A stretch of 64,000 nucleotides of DNA from Candidatus Latescibacterota bacterium (lineage in GTDB: Bacteria > Latescibacterota > UBA2968 > GCA-2709665): NCBI GenBank assembly GCA_021295655.1, contig JAGWBX010000012.1:656-64655 (forward strand). The letters are read 5' to 3'. The notes beneath the pieces are model-generated. The model saw nothing but the letters and a program-made list of their open reading frames with translations, was not told where the DNA came from and did no database searches. Shown one piece after another: positions 56,702-64,000 of the stretch. Both the position numbers and the translations under genes were made by a program. Each line of letters begins with the position of its first letter. Position 1 is the stretch's first letter.

Positions 56702-58795
56702 GTGGCAAACGGCCTTTTTAAACGGGTTGTGGGTACGATGAATCTGATACCTGGCTGGCGTCTGGAACGGGCGAGGGCACGCCGGTCGAATCCGGCTTTC
56801 CGAAATGCCTACTGTCAACTGGAATCCGAAGCCAGGGCTTTCCTCGGCGAAGCGATGCAGCCTCAGGACAACCCGGCCGGTTACTACCACAACTACTTTT
56901 GTCCGGATCACGCCGTTGAACTCGCGTTTGATGCCGGATCGCCGAATGCGCATCGATGTCCCAGAGACGGACGGGTTTTCTCCGGCGAACCGTACGATTC
57001 CGCCTGGCGCTGGTTTGTCAACAACAGATTATCCAGTATGGCGTACCGTCTCGCGTTAATGTGGCAACTGGACGCGGACAGCGCATATCTGACAAGATGC
57101 AGAGAGATTCTGCTGGCTTACGCGGAGCGTTATCCGGGGTATCCGATTGAGCGGGAACTGCCGTACGGATGGGGCAAGGCGGCAAACCACTCACTTGACG
57201 AGGCAGTGTGGCTGATTCCCATCGCAAGGGCCTACGATCTGGTTCGGGATACCCTGAATGACCGGGAGCGGACGTTGATCGAAACCAACCTGCTCGCGCT
57301 CGCGGCGGAGCATATCCGGGGCCAGAAATTCCACCGCATACACAACATCGAATGCTGGCACAATGCCGCAATGGCGGCGGTCGGAATCTGCCTGGACGAC
57401 GCGGGGTTTCAGAAGTTGGCCCTGGAGGACAGGTTCGGATTCCGTCACCAGTTGCGGGAGGGTGTTCTGGACGATGGGATGTGGTGGGAGGGGTCTTCCA
57501 GCTACCATTTCTATACCCTCGCCGCCCTGATTGCCCACGTCCAGGTGTCGGAAAACAAGGGTGTGGGTCTGCACGAAGACGACCGGCTCAGGGCGATGTT
57601 CCGGGCGCCTGTCTCGATGGCGTTTCCGGATTTCAGGCTTCCGGCCACCAATGACTGCTGGTACTTCTCTTCCTTGTTGTCGGACGTCTGCCACGGCGTA
57701 CCGCCGGCGGAATCCTTCTATGAGGTGGCGTACGGGTGGTACAACGAACCCGTCTACGCCCGGATACTCGAACGCAACTATGCCCGAAGGCCCCGAACGG
57801 CTGTGGAGTCGCTTCTATACGGGGAAGCGTTGCCCGACACGGATGGCAGATTCGTTACGGAGAGCGCCGTTCTGAAACCGTCGGGAATCGCCATTTTGAG
57901 ATCGAGGGAAGCGGTCGAAGCGCAAAGCTGCGTGCTGTTGAAGTACGGCCCGCACGGCGGCGGGCACGGACATCCGGACAAACTCTCCGTGTCGATCTAT
58001 GCGCGGGGAAATCCTGTTGCTACGGACCTGGGCACGCCCGGCTATGGCGTCGCCCTGAACGAGACCTGGTATCGACAGACACTCAGCCATAATACCATTA
58101 CTCTGGACGGCCGCTCCCAGCCTCCGGCGGAAGGGCGACTGGTGAGATTCGATACAACTCGCACAGGCGGTTTCGAAGTGGTCGACGCCAGCGTTGCATG
58201 GGAGCGTGATCCCTATGCGGGGGTTGCCATGCGCCGGGTGATCCTCTGGACGGATGCTTACTTCTGGGACGTGTTCCACGTGGCGGCGTCGCAGGAATGC
58301 CGGATGGACTGGGTCTGCAGGTATCAGGTCAATCGTCAGAGGCAATCCGGACTGTCTCGTCGCGGATCGATTTCGCTGTCCGGCGACGGATACGCCCACG
58401 TCCGGGAGCCGGTTGAATTCACACCTGCGGAAATGGTTTCATTGGAATGGGGCCTGTCGAAGGGTGGGGTAGGGGCATTCCTGCCGGAAGACGTGAGCAC
58501 GCAAGTCATCCTGGGAAAAGCGCCGCTCCAGCCCGCGTCCGAAACCGGAGACCTGCTCATCCGCCGTCGAACCGCCCGTGAGACAACCTTTGTTGCGCTT
58601 GTGCATCACTGGGACACGGAGCCCGCCGTCAGCCGCGTCGAGGCCATCGGACGTGATGGCGCGGGCGGGGCCCGCGGATTCCTGGTGCAGACGGGGGCTG
58701 AGACGCATCTCTGGGTCATGTCGGAATCTGCTTCCGAGCTGTCAGGCATCGAGGCCGATCGTACGTTTACTTACCCGTTGGCTGCGCAGGCATGA
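56702..58795 (+). CDS. Heparinase II/III family polysaccharide lyase-like protein
   Basis: GWGKAANHSLDEAVWLIPIARAYDLV; NIECWHNAAMAAVGICL; WWEGSSSYHFYTLAALIAH; KYGPHGGGHGHPDKLSV; WYRQTLSHNTITLDGRSQPPAEG. Confidence 0.88.
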   Translation: MANGLFKRVVGTMNLIPGWRLERARARRSNPAFRNAYCQLESEARAFLGEAMQPQDNPAGYYHNYFCPDHAVELAFDAGSPNAHRCPRDGRVFSGEPYDSAWRWFVNNRLSSMAYRLALMWQLDADSAYLTRCREILLAYAERYPGYPIERELPYGWGKAANHSLDEAVWLIPIARAYDLVRDTLNDRERTLIETNLLALAAEHIRGQKFHRIHNIECWHNAAMAAVGICLDDAGFQKLALEDRFGFRHQLREGVLDDGMWWEGSSSYHFYTLAALIAHVQVSENKGVGLHEDDRLRAMFRAPVSMAFPDFRLPATNDCWYFSSLLSDVCHGVPPAESFYEVAYGWYNEPVYARILERNYARRPRTAVESLLYGEALPDTDGRFVTESAVLKPSGIAILRSREAVEAQSCVLLKYGPHGGGHGHPDKLSVSIYARGNPVATDLGTPGYGVALNETWYRQTLSHNTITLDGRSQPPAEGRLVRFDTTRTGGFEVVDASVAWERDPYAGVAMRRVILWTDAYFWDVFHVAASQECRMDWVCRYQVNRQRQSGLSRRGSISLSGDGYAHVREPVEFTPAEMVSLEWGLSKGGVGAFLPEDVSTQVILGKAPLQPASETGDLLIRRRTARETTFVALVHHWDTEPAVSRVEAIGRDGAGGARGFLVQTGAETHLWVMSESASELSGIEADRTFTYPLAAQA

Positions 58796-58916
58796 CAGAA
58801 AAACTTGCCGTTTGCTTTTTTTCCGTTGTACGTTATTTTCCTTTGTGAACCGACGCATGCAAGAACGATTTCCGGCGGATTCAGATAATCGCATTAATAA
58901 AGAAAGATAAAAAACT

Positions 58917-60290
58917 GTGGAAGAATCAGTTACATCATTCAATGGCGAGTTTCGGGACGTGCTTAACCGGTCTCTGGCGCTCTACGAAAAAGCATCGCGT
59001 ATTTTTCCCAACGGCGTCACCCACGATTCGCGCTTCACGGCGCCATTTCCCATATATGCAAGTCGTGCCGAAGCCGGGCGCAAGTGGGACGTTGACGGTC
59101 GTGAATACGTGGATCTCTGGATGGGGCATGGCGCATTGCTGCTGGGGCATTGTTACCCGGAAATGGTGGCAGCCGTTTCGGAGCAGGTGGCGCGTGGCAC
59201 GCACTACGGCGCGTGTCACGAATTGGAAGTGGAATGGGGAGAATGGGTCACGAAGTTAATCCCCACCGCTGAACGCGTTCGATTTACAAGCTCAGGCACC
59301 GAGGCGACGCTGATGGCGCTCCGACTGGCGCGGACGTTTAGCGGAAAGCGAAAGGTCCTCAAATTCATCGGCCACTTTCATGGGTGGCACGACAACCTCA
59401 ACGTGGGTGTGCTGCCGCCCTTTGACGAACCCGTGCCTCCTGGCGTTCTTCGTGAAGTTGCGGATACCGTCTGCCTGTGTCCGCCGAACCAAATCGATCA
59501 GGTTGAGGCCATTCTTGACCGGGACGACGACATTGCCTGTGTGATTGTGGAGCCGACCGGAGCCACTTTCGGCGTTGCGCCCCTCCGTCCGGGTTTCCTG
59601 GAAGATCTGCGGCGGCTAACGCTTCAGCACGACGTACTCCTGATCTTCGACGAAGTGGTCACCGGCTTTCGATGCTCCCCCGGTGGCGCCCAGTCCTACT
59701 ACAACATCAAGCCCGATCTCACCTCGCTGGCGAAAATCCTGGCGGGCGGACTTCCGGGAGGCTGTCTGACCGGAAGGCGGGACATCATGGATCTGCTGGC
59801 GTTCAGGGGAGACAGGGAGTGGGACACGTGCAGAAAAATGCCCCATCAGGGCACGTTCAACGCCAACCCGGTTTCCGCGGCGGCCGGGATTGCCACGCTG
59901 AAGACTATCGAAGACGGTACGCACATTGCGCGCGCAAACCGGAACGGTGAAATCCTGCGCAACCGTCTCAACGGCGTCATCTCGGACCACGGCGTGGACT
60001 GGGTTGTATACGGAGACTTTTCCGGCGTTAAATTCCTTCCCGATAGCGGCCCCATGGATCAGAGCCTGGAAGCAATCGCCGGGGGAACCTATGACTACCG
60101 ACGGCTGAAGGCGCCCGATCCGGTGTTGAGGGATACGTTCCGCGCCAGCATGCAACTGGAAGGTGTCGATCTGCACGGATTGACCGGGTTAACGGCATCG
60201 GTGCACACCAACGAGGATCTGGATCAGGTTGTCCGGGCATTCGATTGCACCCTGGACCGTTTGAAACGCCAGGGCCTGATTGGGACGTAA
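58917..60290 (+). CDS. Class III aminotransferase (glutamate-1-semialdehyde aminotransferase-like)
   Basis: VDGREYVDLWMGHGALLLGHCYPEMV; RVRFTSSGTEATLMALRLAR; LLIFDEVVTGFR; LAKILAGGLPGGCLTGR; GTFNANPVSAAAG. Confidence 0.9.
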   Translation: MEESVTSFNGEFRDVLNRSLALYEKASRIFPNGVTHDSRFTAPFPIYASRAEAGRKWDVDGREYVDLWMGHGALLLGHCYPEMVAAVSEQVARGTHYGACHELEVEWGEWVTKLIPTAERVRFTSSGTEATLMALRLARTFSGKRKVLKFIGHFHGWHDNLNVGVLPPFDEPVPPGVLREVADTVCLCPPNQIDQVEAILDRDDDIACVIVEPTGATFGVAPLRPGFLEDLRRLTLQHDVLLIFDEVVTGFRCSPGGAQSYYNIKPDLTSLAKILAGGLPGGCLTGRRDIMDLLAFRGDREWDTCRKMPHQGTFNANPVSAAAGIATLKTIEDGTHIARANRNGEILRNRLNGVISDHGVDWVVYGDFSGVKFLPDSGPMDQSLEAIAGGTYDYRRLKAPDPVLRDTFRASMQLEGVDLHGLTGLTASVHTNEDLDQVVRAFDCTLDRLKRQGLIGT

Positions 60291-60437
60291 CGACAGGGAT
60301 ACGATTGCGCGTTCCTGAGACGGCACGGAGGTTTCGGGTACCTGTCTCCGAGGATTCCAGGGGATGCGGCGAAGGCAAATCTGAACCGCGCTGACCCTTG
60401 TCTCTTCCGTCAATGCAGAAATGGCGGGCGCTTCGTC

Positions 60438-62270
60438 ATGCCAGATCGGATCCGGATTCTATCCGACGAAATTGCCAATCGTATCGCCGCGGGCGAAGCC
60501 GTTGAGCGGCCTGGGTCCGTGGTCAAGGAACTTGTGGAAAACGCCATCGATGCAGGTGCGGACCGCATCGTGGCTGAAGTAACCGTCGGCGGCAAAGAGA
60601 CCATACGGGTCAGCGACAACGGCTCTGGAATGTCTCGTGACGACGCGTTGCTGGCCCTGGAACGGCACGCAACGAGCAAGATCGTCGATCTCTCCGACCT
60701 CCGCACGCTGCGTACACTCGGGTTTCGCGGGGAGGCGCTGCCGAGTATTGCGGCGGTGTCTCGGATGGATATCGAAACCCGCGATTCCGAGGCGTTGCAG
60801 GGCACCCGCGTTCGCGTTGAAAGCGGCCGTGTGCGCGATGTTTCGTCAACAGGCCGGGACCGGGGAACAACGGTCGCCGTTCACGGCCTGTTTTTCAATG
60901 TACCCGCGCGGCGGAAATTTCTGAAGGGCGTAGAGACCGAATTCAAACACGTGTCGGACGCACTGACAGGCCTGGCGTTGGCCTATCCGTCCATAGCGTT
61001 TGTGCTTTCTCACAACGGGCGTGAAATCCTGAACCTGGGCCGAACCGAATGCCAACACCGCCTGGAGGCCATATTCGGCGTGCGGTTTGGCCGTGACGCC
61101 GTTTTTCTGGACGGTGAACGCCACGGAGTTCGGGTTTGGGGGTTTGCCGGCAGGCCGGAACTGGCGCGAAAGTCGGGCGCGCAGCAGGCCATGGTCGTCA
61201 ATGGTCGCTGGGTACGCGACAGGGGCGTGACGTACGCCGTGCACGACGGCTTTGGCGGCTTGCTCGTGAAGGGTTTCCATCCTGCGTTTGCGTTGCTTAT
61301 GGATCTGGACCCCTCACGCCTCGACGTCAATGTGCATCCCGCCAAACGGGAGGTGCGTTTTGCGGACGAGGCCACGGTTTACAACGCGGTTGCTGAAGTT
61401 GTGCGCGCGGGGTTGCGGGAGGAGGACCTGGTACCCGAGGTGGACAGCGGAATTGCCTCACCAGCAATTCCGGCGGGAGGGCCGGTGCACGCAACAGCGG
61501 GCACGTCCGGAGGTGTTGCGGACGCGCCCGTGGAGCAGGAGGCCTATCTTCAGTATCCACTGGGTCTGGAAGACGTGCAAATGGCGCTCTCCCTGACCGT
61601 GAGGAAGAAGGCAGAAGGACACGGAGAACAGACGGACAGCGTGGGCGATCCGGGCCTGACGGACGAAGAAACAATTGATCAGGTTCCCGTGTGGCAGGTA
61701 CACGACAAATATGTCCTTGCGCATATCAAGAACGGACTGATTTTCGTGGATCAGCACCTGGCGCACCAGCGGATGATCTACGAACAGACGCTGGATTGTT
61801 TCGAATCCAACACAGGATTGGGCCAGCGACTTCTGTTTCCGGTCACGCTTGATTTCGGATTGCGGCAGATCCACAGGGTTAGAGAGGCGATGCCGCTGCT
61901 GGAAGCCATGGGCTTCGGCATACGGGATTTTGGCGGCAACACCGTGGTTGTGGATGCCATTCCCGTGGAACTCAAAGTATGGGAAGACGGCCGGCTTCTG
62001 CAGGAAGTCGTGGACGAGCTTGCAGAAAGGGAGCGACAGTCTTCCGTCCCGGTCGGCGCGCAAAAAACGGTTTCTCCACTCGAGCACCGATTGGCCGCCG
62101 CCTATGCCCGGCACACGGCTATCCGGACGGGAGAACGGCTCTCCGCCAGGGAGATGCGGGCGCTTATCGACCGGCTGTTCGCCACACGCGAACCATTTGT
62201 CTGCCCGCAGGGCAGGCCTGTTGTGGTAAAGATGTCACTGGATGAACTCGACCGGCAATTCAGCAGATAG
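60438..62270 (+). CDS. mutL: DNA mismatch repair protein MutL
   Basis: IRILSDEIANRIAAGEAVERPGSVVKELVENAIDAGADRI; RVSDNGSGMSRDDALLALERHATSKI; TLGFRGEALPSIAAVSRM; C-terminal DQHLAHQRMIYE and CPQGRPV. Confidence 0.96.
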   Translation: MPDRIRILSDEIANRIAAGEAVERPGSVVKELVENAIDAGADRIVAEVTVGGKETIRVSDNGSGMSRDDALLALERHATSKIVDLSDLRTLRTLGFRGEALPSIAAVSRMDIETRDSEALQGTRVRVESGRVRDVSSTGRDRGTTVAVHGLFFNVPARRKFLKGVETEFKHVSDALTGLALAYPSIAFVLSHNGREILNLGRTECQHRLEAIFGVRFGRDAVFLDGERHGVRVWGFAGRPELARKSGAQQAMVVNGRWVRDRGVTYAVHDGFGGLLVKGFHPAFALLMDLDPSRLDVNVHPAKREVRFADEATVYNAVAEVVRAGLREEDLVPEVDSGIASPAIPAGGPVHATAGTSGGVADAPVEQEAYLQYPLGLEDVQMALSLTVRKKAEGHGEQTDSVGDPGLTDEETIDQVPVWQVHDKYVLAHIKNGLIFVDQHLAHQRMIYEQTLDCFESNTGLGQRLLFPVTLDFGLRQIHRVREAMPLLEAMGFGIRDFGGNTVVVDAIPVELKVWEDGRLLQEVVDELAERERQSSVPVGAQKTVSPLEHRLAAAYARHTAIRTGERLSAREMRALIDRLFATREPFVCPQGRPVVVKMSLDELDRQFSR

Positions 62271-63183
62271 GCGGCGCCGGGTGCTGGCGCTGGTGGGCCC
62301 CACCGCATCCGGCAAGACCCGGGTTGGCGTCGCCCTGGCGAGGGCGCTTGGCGGTGAAGTGGTCTCCGCCGACGCGCGTCAGGTTTACCGGTATATGGAC
62401 ATCGGCACGGCCAAACCAACCAGGGAAGAGCGCGCGCTTGCGAAACACCATATACTCGACGTTGTGGACCCCGATGAGGACTATAGCGCCGGTCATTACG
62501 CGAGCGATGCGTCCACGGCGATCGACTCGGTTCTGGAGCGGAATCGCGTTCCGATCCTGGTGGGAGGGTCGGGTCTGTACCTGAAGGCGGCGCTCGATGG
62601 ATTCTCTCCGCTGCCCCGAACACCGAAAACGGTCCGAGAACGTCTTCTCGATGAAGCGAAGGGAGATCCGGCGGGAATCTATCACAGATTGCGCGAGGTC
62701 GACCCCGCGACGGCCGGACGGTTGCACGCCAACGATACCAAACGTATCGTACGCGCGCTGGAGGTCTTCGAACTGACCGGGACGCCGCTTTCGGTGTTTC
62801 ACGCGCAGCCCGCGAAACGGAGAATGACCTGGCGCGTCGAGTGGTTCGGATTGGGAATGGACCGGGCGCTGCTTTATAGGAGGATCGAAGAACGCGTGGA
62901 CCGGATGATCGCTGCCGGGCTCGTGGATGAAGTCCGCGAATTGAAACGCAGGGGTTATGGCCCTGGGCTCAACGCGCTCAATACCTTCGGGTACCGGGAG
63001 GTTTTCAGCTATCTGGACGGCGAATTGGATCTTGCCGGGACCGCGGCGCAGATCAAGACGGGCACAAGGCGCTACGCCAAACGCCAACTTACCTGGTTCC
63101 GCAAAGAAAGGCGGGTGACGTGGGTAAATGCCGGCCCGAACGATGCGCCGGACGCCATCCTCAAACACCTTGACACACATTAG
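62242..63183 (+). CDS. miaA: tRNA dimethylallyltransferase MiaA
   Basis: LALVGPTASGKTRVGVALARALGGEVVSADARQVYRYMDIGTAKPT; GGSGLYLKAAL; NALNTFGYREVFSYLDGE; RRYAKRQLTWFRKE. Confidence 0.96.
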   Translation: MNSTGNSADRRRRVLALVGPTASGKTRVGVALARALGGEVVSADARQVYRYMDIGTAKPTREERALAKHHILDVVDPDEDYSAGHYASDASTAIDSVLERNRVPILVGGSGLYLKAALDGFSPLPRTPKTVRERLLDEAKGDPAGIYHRLREVDPATAGRLHANDTKRIVRALEVFELTGTPLSVFHAQPAKRRMTWRVEWFGLGMDRALLYRRIEERVDRMIAAGLVDEVRELKRRGYGPGLNALNTFGYREVFSYLDGELDLAGTAAQIKTGTRRYAKRQLTWFRKERRVTWVNAGPNDAPDAILKHLDTH

Positions 63184-63213
63184 TGAAGATGGTTATTTTC
63201 AACACTTACGGGG

Positions 63214-63289
63214 GCGGGAATAGCTCAGCTGGTAGAGCGCAAGCTTCCCAAGCTTGATGTCGCGGGTTCGAGTCCCGTTTCCCGCTCCA
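63214..63289 (+). tRNA. tRNA-Gly(CCC), CCA encoded
   Basis: GCGGGAA/TTCCCGC acceptor, anticodon arm CAAGC-TTCCCAA-GCTTG, GGTTCGAGTCCC. Confidence 0.95.
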
Positions 63290-63316
63290 TAAATACGACC
63301 TTGTCGCACAATCAAT

Positions 63317-63351
63317 GGCCATTTAACCTCTGTGTTTGAATGGCCGTTTTT
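63317..63351 (+). terminator. Possible intrinsic terminator after tRNA-Gly
   Basis: GGCCATT...AATGGCC followed by GTTTTTATT. Confidence 0.5.
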
Positions 63352-63673
63352 ATTGGTACCAGTGTGAAGGTGAGGCAGGCATTCCTGCCTGCCTCGTCGC
63401 CCAACTGCCGGAATACATAGCATAGCTTACGTCACGTTGGCGCACTGTACAGGCGACGGCAGTGTTCGATCACTGCAGAAACCCTGGCCGCTCGCTCAGC
63501 TGTCGCCATGAGCCTATCTGCATTGAGCCTGTCGAAATGTCGACGGGCTGCCGAACGGTCGGAACATGGTTATCGGGGGCGCCCGATGTGCAGGGTTCTG
63601 GACCGGCTTGCTTCAAGCGTGAAGCTGAGTGCGCAACGTGGATCTCGGGAGTTACTCCATCAGGATCGAAGAG

Positions 63674-64000
63674 ATGGACGATTTTCAATCGGCTGACCGC
63701 AGTCCTGAGCCGCTTCGGCCGGAATCTCCATTTATGTTCGACGGTCAGCCCTCGTCCTTTTCCGTACTGGACTTCTGGGTCTGGGTCGGTTCGGACATTC
63801 TGAACAACGCCTTTCGCGGAAAGGTCGCTGAATACATCGTCGGTCAAGCCGTAGGGGCATGGGCAGAGGCACCCGTCCGGGTCGAGTGGGACACGGTCGA
63901 CATCAGGACGCCTGACGGAATTGCAATCGAGGTCAAATCAGCGGCTTACATTCAGTCCTGGCGTCAGTCCGGGCCATCCGCGATTTCATTCGGAGTTGCG
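63674..64000 (+). CDS. Hypothetical protein with PD-(D/E)XK-like IEVKSAAYIQSW motif, partial (runs off window end)
   Basis: MDDFQSADRSPEPLRPESPFMFDGQPSSFSVLDFWVWVGSDILNNAFRGKVAEYIVGQAVGAWAEAPVRVEWDTVDIRTPDGIAIEVKSAAYIQSWRQSGPSAISFGVA...; open to window end, not in ORF track. Confidence 0.65.
   Translation, partial: MDDFQSADRSPEPLRPESPFMFDGQPSSFSVLDFWVWVGSDILNNAFRGKVAEYIVGQAVGAWAEAPVRVEWDTVDIRTPDGIAIEVKSAAYIQSWRQSGPSAISFGVA

Noticed and set aside
1-64000. CRISPR array or prophage
   Set aside because: No regularly spaced short direct repeats and no phage structural, integrase or transposase genes were seen.

Overview
64 kb bacterial chromosomal window with moderately high GC. It is densely coding, mostly on the + strand, and holds about 55 supportable CDSs and 4 tRNAs (Arg-CCG, Pro-GGG, Pro-CGG, Gly-CCC). 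No CRISPR array, prophage or transposase gene was seen. Main blocks: (i) a tightly packed sugar-metabolism cluster (Gfo/Idh/MocA oxidoreductase, O-methyltransferase, sulfatase, DegT aminotransferase, hydroxyacid dehydrogenase, GT4 glycosyltransferase, enolase-superfamily enzyme, TIM-barrel isomerase, SIS isomerase); (ii) two adjacent ABC exporter half-transporters; (iii) HU, a 29-aa basic microprotein, tRNA-Arg and a sigma-70 factor; (iv) an Mla-type ABC operon running into a tetraheme/FG-GAP protein and its heme-less paralogue; (v) a degraded 'FGITY'-type Ser/Thr kinase next to an intact PP2C phosphatase, with a MITE-like repeat whose second, inverted copy lies about 30 kb away; (vi) LexA with a candidate operator; (vii) a molybdenum hydroxylase locus with two tandem large subunits and a MoaD-like protein; (viii) RtcB - COG0523 GTPase - archease - MobA-like - PCD-like; (ix) heparinase II/III, MutL and MiaA. 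Gene content (kinase fragment style, many sugar enzymes, AURKAIP1/COX24-like peptide) is compatible with an FCB-type lineage such as Latescibacterota, but this is only an inference. The most interesting items are the Mla + tetraheme beta-propeller operon, the RtcB/COG0523/archease cluster, the MITE-like repeat pair, the tandem molybdenum hydroxylase subunits, and a MutL with altered endonuclease motifs. All family calls come from reading motifs; no database search was run.
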